Positions 43,641 through 51,943 of a DNA stretch of 64,000 nucleotides are shown here, piece after piece. The notes under the pieces are model-generated. The model had not been told where the DNA came from, ran no database searches, and saw only the letters and a program-made list of their open reading frames with translations. This DNA comes from DATCVR01 sp036566745 (GTDB taxonomy: Bacteria > Actinomycetota > Actinomycetes > Jiangellales > Jiangellaceae). The stretch is taken from contig DATCVR010000287.1 of the NCBI GenBank assembly GCA_036566745.1, positions 1-64,000 of the forward strand, written 5' to 3'. Position numbers and translations under genes: made by a program. How positions within the stretch are numbered: position 1 is the stretch's first letter; each line of letters begins with the position of its first letter.

Positions 43641-44168
43641 TCACGACCGGGTGGTCCTGGACGGATCGGTGCGTGGCACGATGCGACGCTCCGCCGAACG
43701 GGTCATCGCCGCCATCGGCGCGGCTCCAGCGGCCACGACCGCCGCCATCGCCGAGCGTCCCTGGCCACGCAACAGGGCGGGACCGATCTTCGCCATGATC
43801 GCGGTGACCGCCGGGAGCGGCCGGCCGAACAGGGTGATCTCGACGATGCGGCCGTCGGCGTCCAGGCGATGCAGCTGAGCCTCTTCCAGGGGCAGCCCGT
43901 CGACGGTCGCCGTGAAGACTGCCACGCGCGTGGTGGCGTCGCCGACGTCGGTGTGGAACCGGATGCCGGGGATGATCCGGAGGGCCTCAGTCATCACCTG
44001 GCCCACGTGTTCGCGTCCCTGGAACCGGTACGCCTCGGTCAGCGGTGAGATCAGCACGACGTCGGGCGCCAGGCAGGCGATCATCGCCTCGGCGTCGCCG
44101 GCCTCGCACGCCCGGCGCCAGGGTGTCAGCGGGGTGTCGAGGTCGTCCGGCAGGTGGGGTGTGGTCAC
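43641..44168 (-). CDS. SnoaL-like (NTF2-fold) protein
   Basis: The 175-residue protein has the NTF2-like cone: PWRRACEAGDAEAMIACLAP, DVVLISPLTEAYRFQGREHV and DVGDATTRVAVFTATVDGLP, ending with an Ala/Met-rich tail. Catalytic residues are not clear. The start GTG 44168 is preceded by GAGAGGACGAG. It is divergent from the SARP regulator (44287) and shares its upstream region. Confidence 0.75.
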   Translation of the reverse strand: MTTPHLPDDLDTPLTPWRRACEAGDAEAMIACLAPDVVLISPLTEAYRFQGREHVGQVMTEALRIIPGIRFHTDVGDATTRVAVFTATVDGLPLEEAQLHRLDADGRIVEITLFGRPLPAVTAIMAKIGPALLRGQGRSAMAAVVAAGAAPMAAMTRSAERRIVPRTDPSRTTRS

Positions 44169-44286
44169 GGGCTCGTCCTCTCGGGAGTGGTCGTTCCACC
44201 TCGATCTTGCCCCTATGGCATGAACCGAACACCGTCGGCGTTCCCGTATACCCTTGCGGACCCGCGAACAGATCGAAGGAGTGACG

Positions 44287-47208
44287 GTGGCCGGCCTGGC
44301 CCTCGAGATCGGCGTCCTCGGCACCCTCGAGGTGCGTCGCGACGGCGCGCTCATCGAGTTGCCCGCCGGGCGTCCGTCCGTCCTCGTGGCCGTGCTCGCG
44401 CTCCGGGTGGGCTCGGTGGTGCCACACTCCGTGCTGGCCGGGTACCTCTGGCCCGAGGTCGCCCCGGCGAACCCCCGGCGCACCATACAGACCTACGCCG
44501 CCCGGATGCGGGCCGTTCTGGGCGGCGATTCGATCCGGTCGAGGCGCGACGGCCTCGTGCTCGACATCGCCCTCGAGCAGGTCGACGTCTTCCGGTTCCG
44601 TGCACTGGCCGGCGCCGGCGGGGCGGACGGCCTCGCCACGGCCCACCTCGAGCGGTTGCGCCAGGCGCTGGCCCTGTGGCGAGGTGCCCCGCTGTCCGGC
44701 CTCTCACCCGACGCCCTCGAACACGAGCACGCGCCCGCGCTGGTCGAGGAGCTGCTGGGCGTCACCGAGCGGGCCAACGAGCTGCGCATCGAGCACAACC
44801 TGGTCGACGACGAGCTGGTCGGATCGCTGCGCCGGCTGATCGCCGTCCATCCGTGGCGCGAGCGGTTGTGGGGCCAGCTGATGCGCTCGCTCTACCGTCG
44901 CGGCCGCCAGGGCGAGGCGCTGTCGACCTACCACGAGCTCGTGGGGGTGCTCCGCGACGATCTCGGCATCGAGCCCGGCGTCGAGCTCACCCGGCTGCAC
45001 CAGCAGATATTGACCACCGATCCCGGCCTCGACCGCGCCACCTCCGGAGCGGCCGTCGCGACCAGTCGGATCCCCCGTCCGGCCCAGCTGCCGGCCGGTA
45101 CCCCTGACTTCGTGGGCCGCGCCGGCGAGCTCGACATGATCACCTCCGCCCTGACCGGGGCCGGCGACCGCGTGCGCCTCGCGGTCGTCTCCGGCGCCGC
45201 CGGCATGGGCAAGACCACCCTCGCCCTCCAGGCCGCTCACCGCGTCCGCGACCACTTCCCCGACGGCCAGCTGTTCGCCTACCTCAGCGCCGTCGGTGCG
45301 CCGGTGGCCGCCCACGACGTGCTGGCCGGCTTCCTCCGGGCCCTCGGTGTCGACGCGGGCGACGTGCCCGCGTCCACGGCCGAACGCGCGGCGTTGTTCC
45401 GGTCGGTGTGCGCCGGACGACGGGTGCTGGTGGTGGTCGACGACGTCCGGTCGGTCGACCAGCTCGTGCCGCTGATGCCGGGAGCGCCGGGCTGTGCGGT
45501 CGTCGTCACCTCACGTCCACAGGTGCCGCTCCCCACCGACGCCCGGGTCGACCTCGGCGTTCTGTCCGACCTCGAGGCCCGCGACCTGCTGTCCGGCATC
45601 ATCGGGGCCGAGCGGTTCGCGGCTGAGCCCGAGGCGATCGCGCAGGTCCTCCAGGCGTGCGGTGGCTCGCCGCTGGCGGTGCGCATCGCGGGTGGGCGGC
45701 TCGCCACTCGCCCGTCCTGGCCGATTCAGCACCTCGCCGACCGCCTGGCCGGGTCGAACCGGCTGGACGAACTCCACCTCGGCGGCCACGGCGTCCGTAC
45801 GGCTCTCGACGCCACGTTCCGCAGCCTCGAGCCCGAGCTCGCCCGGCGGTTCGAGCAGCTCGCGGTGTTGCCCTGCACCGTGGTCGACCTCGCGTCCGCC
45901 GCCATCGTGTGGGGCGTCGGATCGGACCACGCCCTCGACTCGCTGGAAGAGCTCTGCGACGTGCGGTTGATCGAGCCGGCCGCGCCCGGGCTCTACCGGT
46001 GGCACGACCTCGTCCGCGACTTCATGCGGGCGATGGCCGTCCCCACCACCGACGGCGACGCCGAGCGCCGGCTCGTCCGGCACGCGATCCGGTCGCTGGT
46101 CAACGCCAAGGAAGTGGTCCGGGCCGACGACCGCCCCCACCACGCCGTCATCACCTCGATCGGCGATGTCGGGGGCGAGGCATTCGCCGACCGCGCCGCG
46201 GTCCACGACTGGATCCACCCGCGGTTCCTCCTGTTCGGCTGCCTGGCCCGGCGCCAGCTTGCCGTGGCGAAGGGCGAGGCGGTCAGCGAGGCGGCCGCCA
46301 TGACGGTGCTGCTCGACGTCGTCACCGACGAGTGCTGCCGCGCCGACAGCGTGTGCGAGGACGCCCTGCGCGCGGTCATCGACGCCGACGTGCCACCCGC
46401 AGCGGCACACTTCACCGCGGCGGCCTGGCACAACCTCGGTGTGGTGTTGTCCGACCAAGGCCGCCTCACCGAGGCACACGAAGCCGGCCGGCACGCGGTC
46501 CACCTGTGGCGCAGCCTCGACGACCGGTACGGCGAGCTGGTCATGCTCAACAACATGGGCATGTGGCACCACCAGCTCCACGAGTACGACAAGGCGCTCG
46601 AGCTGTTGCTCACCTGCGTCGGAGCCGGCGACGTCGTCCCCGCGCCGCTGCTCATCCGCTGCATGTACAACCTCGCCGACGTCTATGTCCACCTCGGCGA
46701 GCTCGAGCAGGCTCGCCACCAGCTCGCCGCGGCCGACGCCATCGGGCGGCCCGAACCCTTCTCGCTGGGCGCGCACCGCGAGGCCATCGTGCGCACAGCC
46801 CTTCACCGCGCCGAGGGCCGGACCGCCGACGCCATCGCGGCCAACGAGCACGCCTTCGCCGTGGCCGAAGGGCTCGGATCCACGTCGCTGCAGTCGGGAT
46901 CGATGGTGGTCATGGCCAGGACGCTGCGGCACTTCGACCTCGACAGCTCGGCGGTGGCGGCCGACGCCGTGCGCCGCGCCCAGCAGGGCCACCACCTCCG
47001 GATCCAGGCCGAGGCGCTGCTCGAGCTGGGGCATGCCCACCACCGCCTCGGCGAGCTCGACGCCGCCGCCGGGTGCTGGCACGACGCCCGGGCGATGTTC
47101 GACTCGCTCGGCCTCGGCGACGAGCTCCAGGTCCGGGCCTGGCTGGCCGAGACCTCACCGGCAGCAGGAGGTCTGAGCAGCGACGACACCGCGGTGAAGC
47201 AGTTGTGA
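44287..47208 (+). CDS. AfsR-type SARP regulator with NB-ARC and TPR domains
   Basis: The 973-residue protein opens with a winged-helix DNA-binding domain (LEIGVLGTLEVRRDGALIEL; LAGYLWPEVAPANPRRTIQT), then a bacterial transcriptional activator domain (LRRLIAVHPWRERLWGQLMR, about 175-245). An NB-ARC ATPase follows with P-loop SGAAGMGKTTLA (about 302-313) and VVVDDVRSVDQLVPLMPGAP as Walker B. The C-terminal third is TPR-like. It is the classic layout of ATP-gated activators of antibiotic or developmental genes. I chose GTG 44287, 6 bases after AGGA; no biosynthetic cluster lies adjacent. Confidence 0.92.
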   Translation: MAGLALEIGVLGTLEVRRDGALIELPAGRPSVLVAVLALRVGSVVPHSVLAGYLWPEVAPANPRRTIQTYAARMRAVLGGDSIRSRRDGLVLDIALEQVDVFRFRALAGAGGADGLATAHLERLRQALALWRGAPLSGLSPDALEHEHAPALVEELLGVTERANELRIEHNLVDDELVGSLRRLIAVHPWRERLWGQLMRSLYRRGRQGEALSTYHELVGVLRDDLGIEPGVELTRLHQQILTTDPGLDRATSGAAVATSRIPRPAQLPAGTPDFVGRAGELDMITSALTGAGDRVRLAVVSGAAGMGKTTLALQAAHRVRDHFPDGQLFAYLSAVGAPVAAHDVLAGFLRALGVDAGDVPASTAERAALFRSVCAGRRVLVVVDDVRSVDQLVPLMPGAPGCAVVVTSRPQVPLPTDARVDLGVLSDLEARDLLSGIIGAERFAAEPEAIAQVLQACGGSPLAVRIAGGRLATRPSWPIQHLADRLAGSNRLDELHLGGHGVRTALDATFRSLEPELARRFEQLAVLPCTVVDLASAAIVWGVGSDHALDSLEELCDVRLIEPAAPGLYRWHDLVRDFMRAMAVPTTDGDAERRLVRHAIRSLVNAKEVVRADDRPHHAVITSIGDVGGEAFADRAAVHDWIHPRFLLFGCLARRQLAVAKGEAVSEAAAMTVLLDVVTDECCRADSVCEDALRAVIDADVPPAAAHFTAAAWHNLGVVLSDQGRLTEAHEAGRHAVHLWRSLDDRYGELVMLNNMGMWHHQLHEYDKALELLLTCVGAGDVVPAPLLIRCMYNLADVYVHLGELEQARHQLAAADAIGRPEPFSLGAHREAIVRTALHRAEGRTADAIAANEHAFAVAEGLGSTSLQSGSMVVMARTLRHFDLDSSAVAADAVRRAQQGHHLRIQAEALLELGHAHHRLGELDAAAGCWHDARAMFDSLGLGDELQVRAWLAETSPAAGGLSSDDTAVKQL

Positions 47209-47416
47209 CACAGCTCGGCCCTACCGTGGTGGCGACACGAGTCGGCCAGCCCGCGGTGATCCGGGAGAAGACGGGACGTGAACGGCGGGGGACTGCTCGT
47301 CACGTCGGGCGGCCGTGCGGCTCGCGTCCATCGTTCGTGCCCGGCGATGGATGCCTGCGCATGGTCGACAGGGCCGCAGGTGGGTGAACGCCGCACCCGT
47401 CGACGCGTGTCGAGAG

Positions 47417-47453
47417 GCCCCGGGTAGTCGCACGCTTTCGACTCCCGGGGCTT
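47417..47453. terminator. Bidirectional stem-loop between convergent genes
   Basis: GCCCCGGG-t-AGTCG (47417-47430) pairs with CGACTCCCGGGGC (47439-47451) around an 8-base loop, with a bulged T and trailing TT. It lies between the convergent SARP gene and the TPM-like gene and should terminate both. Confidence 0.7.
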
Positions 47454-47481
47454 CTGCCTGTCCTGCTCCGATGAGGTGGTG

Positions 47482-48963
47482 TCAGAAGCCGCGGCTGCCG
47501 CCCGAGCGCCGCGACGAGCGCCGGCTCGAACCGCCGCCGGACGATCGCCGGCGGGACGAGAACCCGGAGCGCGACCTGCCTCCGCCGGAGCCGCTACCGG
47601 ACGACGAGAAGTCACGCCCGGCGTCGGCCAGGTCACGCTCGAGCGATTCGGCCATAACCCGGAAACGCCGCCTCGGGCTGCGCGCCGCGCGCCGCTCCCA
47701 CAGCGACCGCCGACTGGCCTGGTAGGACGGTGCGGGGAACGGCGTGGCGTCGTTCCAGTAGCCCTCGACGTACGCGACCACGGCCTCGCCGGCGTTCCAG
47801 TAGGTCCGGCCGCCGACCATCCGCGGCTCCGGTTGCTGGGCGGTGTCGAGCCGGCCGGCGCAGTCGGCGCACACCGGAACCGTCCGGGCGGCGCCTTCCT
47901 CGGGGGTCCAGTCACGCTCGTCGGTGCTGGGTCCGTGGCGTGGGTCGAAGAAGCACGGCGCGGTGCGCTCGGGCGCCGGCCGGCCCTGCTGGAGCGCCTC
48001 GAGACAGGCCAGGGAGTACCGGGCCGAGCCGAGCAGCGTCGTCACGGCCTGGACGTCGGTGTCCTCGGCGAGGGCGTCGAGGCGGTGGCGGGCCTTCTCG
48101 ACGGTGTCGAGCACCTCCTTGCTCAGCCGGGCCTGCTCGAGGTCGGCCGTGGTCGGCAGCGCCGCGACCGTCCCGGAGAGTTCGATGACCTCCTCGTCGA
48201 GCAGCGGGCGGACCTGGGCGATGTGGGTACGGTCCTCGGCTCGGCGTTTGCGGCGGGCGGAGAGGGCGGTGCCTCCCCACCAGAGCCCGAATCCGGCGAC
48301 GCCCGCGCCCGCGAACGGTGCGACGTCCACCAGGAACGGCTTGTCGACGTCGGAGGCACGGTCGATGAACGCTTCGAGCATCGGCCCGTAGTCGGGCGCG
48401 CAGCACTCGACGGCGTCGTCGATCGCGTCCTCGACGAAGTACGTGGGGCCCTCTTCCGCGTGCTGAACGGCGTGCAGACCCCGGCCGTCGGAGGACGAGT
48501 CTGCTGCGGTCAGGACGGCATAGACGCCGTCGACCCCCACCCGGTCGTACAGCTGGGAGGCGATCTCCTCACCCTCCCACGCCAGGCTGGAACCCGAGTA
48601 GTACTCACCGGCCGTGTCGATCTTCGCTGCTGGGATCACCGCGATCCGCATGTCGACCGGGGCGGCCTCGGCCACGGCGTCCAGCTCGTCGACCTCGGCG
48701 GGCGACATGCCGACGTCCGGGTCGGCCCACACGCCTGGCTCGGCGAGGTGCAGCGCGACGTCGTCGAGGTACTGCTCGGCCGCCCGCACCAGATCGTCGG
48801 AGTCGAGGTCGTAGGTGTGCGGCGCCACGAGAGGCGTGGCGGCGGCCGGAACCGTCGACGCGGCGGCCGGGACAGACGCCACGAGCACGACAGCGGCCGC
48901 CGTTGCGGCGGTCGACGCGCAGGCCGCGATCGTCGTCGCGCCGAGCCGGGTGAGGATGCTCAT
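47482..48963 (-). CDS. TPM-like membrane protein with Gly/Ser/Arg-rich tail
   Basis: This 493-residue protein has a signal/anchor (TAATAAAVVLVASVPAAAST), a TPM-like extracellular domain (VDMRIAVIPAAKIDTAGEYY, SQLYDRVGVDGVYAVLTAAD; about 80-200), a membrane helix (FAGAGVAGFGLWWGGTALSA, about 222-241), and a cytoplasmic helical part. A CADC and CFFDPRHG region (about 355-390) follows. The last 60 residues are a Ser/Gly/Arg repeat (SSGGGSSRRSSRRSGGSRGF), as in TPM-family tails. Its ATG overlaps the stop of the next gene by 4 bases, so both are made together. Confidence 0.65.
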   Translation of the reverse strand: MSILTRLGATTIAACASTAATAAAVVLVASVPAAASTVPAAATPLVAPHTYDLDSDDLVRAAEQYLDDVALHLAEPGVWADPDVGMSPAEVDELDAVAEAAPVDMRIAVIPAAKIDTAGEYYSGSSLAWEGEEIASQLYDRVGVDGVYAVLTAADSSSDGRGLHAVQHAEEGPTYFVEDAIDDAVECCAPDYGPMLEAFIDRASDVDKPFLVDVAPFAGAGVAGFGLWWGGTALSARRKRRAEDRTHIAQVRPLLDEEVIELSGTVAALPTTADLEQARLSKEVLDTVEKARHRLDALAEDTDVQAVTTLLGSARYSLACLEALQQGRPAPERTAPCFFDPRHGPSTDERDWTPEEGAARTVPVCADCAGRLDTAQQPEPRMVGGRTYWNAGEAVVAYVEGYWNDATPFPAPSYQASRRSLWERRAARSPRRRFRVMAESLERDLADAGRDFSSSGSGSGGGRSRSGFSSRRRSSGGGSSRRSSRRSGGSRGF

Positions 48964-50060
48964 CGATCGTTCTCCTGGAGCCGGTGGTGGCAGCGGTCGC
49001 AGACGGGAACCTCACGCGCCTTGCCGCCGGCGGGCGCGTACATCCATTCGGTCACCGAGACCCCGTGCGCGGAGTCGAAGAAGCACGCACTGCGCCGGGG
49101 CGGAACTGGCTCGCCGGCGATGCGGGCCCGCGCCGAGGCGAGCCGCCACCGGCCGTAGTCGACGTTCGCCCGGACCGCGCGCAGGACCGCGTCGTCGGGT
49201 TCGCCGTCGACGGTCGTACCCACCTCGGCGTAGGCGTCCATGGCGGCCTGCACGTCGGCGGCCACCGCGGGGTCGGACACGTCGGGGTCGGCCGCGTCGA
49301 TCTCCTCGCCGAAGCGTGTGACGTCCTCGCGGGCCAGTGCGCGACGCTCCTCGATCGAGTCGGCCTCGTCGGGCAGCGTCTCGAACGACGGGCGGTACGG
49401 CGCGGGACCCGAGTGGTGAGCGCCGCGCCGGCGGCCCCGCCACCACAGCAGCGCCGCGCCGCCGGCCACCACCACGACGATGCCGGCGATCATCGGCGCG
49501 ACCCAGGAGGATGCCGTCCCCTCGTCCCGCGGCTCGCCGGGAACCCCGAGTTCGGTCAGCACGGTGTCGAGGACCGGCACCACCTGCGAGCGGGTGTGAT
49601 CGGCCAGCGCGTCCTCGAGGACCGGGCCTACCGGCAGGTCGGAGCCCACGGCCGTGCCCCAGGTGCCGGTCCCGCCGAAGACCACGAGGTAGACGCCGTC
49701 GCGGGCGGTCGCGTCCACCATGTCGTCGAGGAAGGCGTCGGCGCGTTCGTCGTTCGTGCGCCCGGGTTGTTCGGACAGGGCCGCGGCAGGCACCACCGCG
49801 ACGAACGTCGCCGGCTCGTGCCCGGTCACCCGGCCGGCGAGGTGGGCGGCGTCGGCGTCGGACACGAGCGAGTGCTGGCTCGGGTCGACGTAGACCGGCT
49901 GGTCGCGCCAGGCGTCGGCCACGCCGGCCACCCGGTCGGCCGGCAACGTGGCGTCATGCGGCGCGGCGTCCGGCGGCGCGATCACGACCGGCAATGCCAC
50001 GCTCGCGACCGTGGCGGCGATCGTCCGGACCACCCGGCGGCAGGTCTCCCTGGCAAGCAC
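48960..50060 (-). CDS. TPM-like membrane protein, paralogue of 47482-48963
   Basis: The 366-residue protein parallels its neighbour: signal (RRVVRTIAATVASVALPVVI), TPM-like domain (ERADAFLDDMVDATARDGVY; VVFGGTGTWGTAVGSDLPVG), membrane helix (VAPMIAGIVVVVAGGAALLW), helical cytoplasmic part, and the shared CFFDSAHGVSVTEW and CDRCHH ending. It lacks the long Gly/Ser/Arg tail. The start could be GTG 50060 (GGAAGAG before it) or GTG 50108. It is the first of a translationally coupled pair; both cytoplasmic ends may share a metal-binding CFFD-H...CxxC site. Confidence 0.65.
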   Translation of the reverse strand: MLARETCRRVVRTIAATVASVALPVVIAPPDAAPHDATLPADRVAGVADAWRDQPVYVDPSQHSLVSDADAAHLAGRVTGHEPATFVAVVPAAALSEQPGRTNDERADAFLDDMVDATARDGVYLVVFGGTGTWGTAVGSDLPVGPVLEDALADHTRSQVVPVLDTVLTELGVPGEPRDEGTASSWVAPMIAGIVVVVAGGAALLWWRGRRRGAHHSGPAPYRPSFETLPDEADSIEERRALAREDVTRFGEEIDAADPDVSDPAVAADVQAAMDAYAEVGTTVDGEPDDAVLRAVRANVDYGRWRLASARARIAGEPVPPRRSACFFDSAHGVSVTEWMYAPAGGKAREVPVCDRCHHRLQENDR

Positions 50061-50223
50061 GTGCTCTTCCAGCTCCTTCGATGCCGGGTCGGTGGGCGAT
50101 CGTTCCACGCATCGTTCCGGCGACGTAGGGCGGCATCGGTGCTGGTCTGTGACACGTCCTGCGCGACACGCGGGTGCCGTCGCGCCACTGGCCATCGCGC
50201 GCCACGTCGGGGAAGGTGGGTGC

Positions 50224-51132
50224 ATGGACGTCGAGGCCGCCGTCGACGAGCTGTACGACCTGCCGCTGGAAGACTTCGTCGCCGCCCGCGACGCGCTCGC
50301 GCGCCAGGTCCGGGTCGACGGCGACCGCGCGACCAGCGCCGACGTCCGCGCCCTGGCCAAGCCCACCACCGCGGCGTGGTGGGCGAACCAGCTCGCCCGT
50401 CAGCGCTCTGACGACATCGAACGCCTGCTCGTGCTCGGTGACGAGCTGAGAGCGGCCATGGCCTCGGCCGATCGCCAGCAGATGCGCACGCTCAGCCCGC
50501 AGCGCCAGGTCGTGGTGCAGGAGCTCCTGGGCGCCGCGCACGAACTCTCGTCCGCCACGGGGCGACGGCTCAGTGGCGATGTCGCCGACAAGCTGCGAGA
50601 GACCCTCGATGCCGCCGTGGTCGATCCGGCCGCTGGTCAGGCGGTGCGGACCGGACGGCTCAGCCAGTCGCTGCGCCATGTCGGCTTCGGCGTGGTGGAC
50701 GAGAACGGTGAGCCGGCGAACGTCGTGTCTCTGACGGCTGTCCGGGCCGCTCGCACGCGCACCTCGGCGGGCTCCGCGTCCGAGGCAGCAGGCGCCGTCG
50801 AGGCCGTCGACGCGGTCGAGGAGAAGGCCCGCCAGCGCCGCGAGCAGGCGCAACGACGCGTCCGCGAGACCGAGGCCGCCCTCGCCGATGCCGATGCGCG
50901 GGTCGACGAGCTCGCCGGGAACCTCGACGAACTGACCAGCTCCGTCGACGACGCCGAGGGCCGCATCACGGCGTTGCGGGCCGAGCTCGAGGCAGCGGAG
51001 GACGCGTTGGCGCGGGCGCGTGAGGCGGAGCGCCGGGGTCATCGGCGACTCGAGGAGGCTCGCCGCGCCTCGGCCGACGCTCGGCGCGTCCTCGAGACGG
51101 CCCGCGAGGAGCTCGACGCGACGCAGCGGTGA
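50224..51132 (+). CDS. Helical/coiled-coil protein of unknown function
   Basis: This 302-residue cytosolic protein has a conserved N-terminal part (LYDLPLEDFVAARDALARQV then LAKPTTAAWWANQLARQRSD) seen in many Actinomycetota proteins of unknown role. A long C-terminal coiled coil (about 195-300; EKARQRREQAQRRVRETEAA, LEEARRASADARRVLETARE) follows. No enzymatic motif is visible. It may act as a scaffold. It is divergent from the TPM-like pair. Confidence 0.7.
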   Translation: MDVEAAVDELYDLPLEDFVAARDALARQVRVDGDRATSADVRALAKPTTAAWWANQLARQRSDDIERLLVLGDELRAAMASADRQQMRTLSPQRQVVVQELLGAAHELSSATGRRLSGDVADKLRETLDAAVVDPAAGQAVRTGRLSQSLRHVGFGVVDENGEPANVVSLTAVRAARTRTSAGSASEAAGAVEAVDAVEEKARQRREQAQRRVRETEAALADADARVDELAGNLDELTSSVDDAEGRITALRAELEAAEDALARAREAERRGHRRLEEARRASADARRVLETAREELDATQR

Positions 51133-51167
51133 CGGCCACCGGCGGAACCCGGTCGAGGTTGGGGGCC

Positions 51168-51833
51168 TCAGCCGATGACGACGCGCTCGGGGAGCGCGAA
51201 CAGGGTCAGGAAGCGCTCGACAGCCGCGCGGTCGCCGTCGATCTCCACGTCGCCGGCGGCGATGGCGGTGTCCAGGTCATGATCGTCGTACACGATCGCC
51301 GCGAGGACGTTCGGGGCGGACCGGATCGTCGCGTCCGGCCGGTCGGCGCCGCCTCGGACGGCCTCGAACTCGCCGTGCGAGACGCGGAGCCGGAACCTGT
51401 AGTCGCCGAGCCGCAGTTCGTACTCGGCCTCGACGCCCTCGGCGGCGTGCGGCTGGAACATCGTGCGCAGCGAGAGGATCAGCGAGTCGACGCTGATGTC
51501 GGCGTCGCGCGGCAGGGACGGTGACCGGGCGCCCCAGCGGCCGAGCTCGCGGATGATCGGCTCGAGCTCGTAGCCCCACTCGGTGAGCTCGTAGACCCAC
51601 GACCCCGCCGGAGGATCGAGCTTGCGGCGTCGAGCCACGCCTACGGACTCGAGCTCGTCGAGCCGCTGCGACAGCACGTTCGGGCTGATGCCGGGGATGC
51701 CCGCGCGGAGGTCGGTGAAGCGCTTGGGGCCGAGCACCAGCTCGCGGACCACGATGAGCGCCCATCGTTCGCCGATCAGGTTGAGCGCGTGCGCGGCACC
51801 GCACGCGTCGTCGTACTTGCGCTTGATGGCCAC
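51168..51833 (-). CDS. HxlR-family regulator with SCP2-like C-terminal domain
   Basis: This 221-residue protein has an N-terminal HxlR winged helix (ALNLIGERWALIVVRELVLG, PKRFTDLRAGIPGISPNVLS, QRLDELESVGVARRRK; about 14-68) and the YELTEWGYELEPI wing end. A C-terminal SCP2-like domain (AEYELRLGDYRFRLRVSHGE, about 130-220) probably binds a lipid or hydrophobic effector. A Cys11 in the first helix may sense redox. It is divergent from an MFS pump (51944) and is its likely regulator. Confidence 0.88.
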   Translation of the reverse strand: MAIKRKYDDACGAAHALNLIGERWALIVVRELVLGPKRFTDLRAGIPGISPNVLSQRLDELESVGVARRRKLDPPAGSWVYELTEWGYELEPIIRELGRWGARSPSLPRDADISVDSLILSLRTMFQPHAAEGVEAEYELRLGDYRFRLRVSHGEFEAVRGGADRPDATIRSAPNVLAAIVYDDHDLDTAIAAGDVEIDGDRAAVERFLTLFALPERVVIG

Positions 51834-51943
51834 GAGAGCAGTCTAGCCGAGGAAGTAGTTCTGTCTACGCAGTTGGTTGTTTTTTAGGACTACGTGCTGT
51901 TAGGTTTCGGACTCATGCGTAGTACGACACCTCGGGAGCGGAC

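Noticed and set aside
45511..47082. Minus-strand frame of 523 codons opposite the SARP gene
   Set aside because: Shadow of a GC-rich coding strand; no ribosome site or family.
44254..47208. A natural-product gene cluster around the SARP regulator
   Set aside because: Neighbours are a SnoaL-like protein and TPM-like membrane proteins; no synthase or tailoring set is present.
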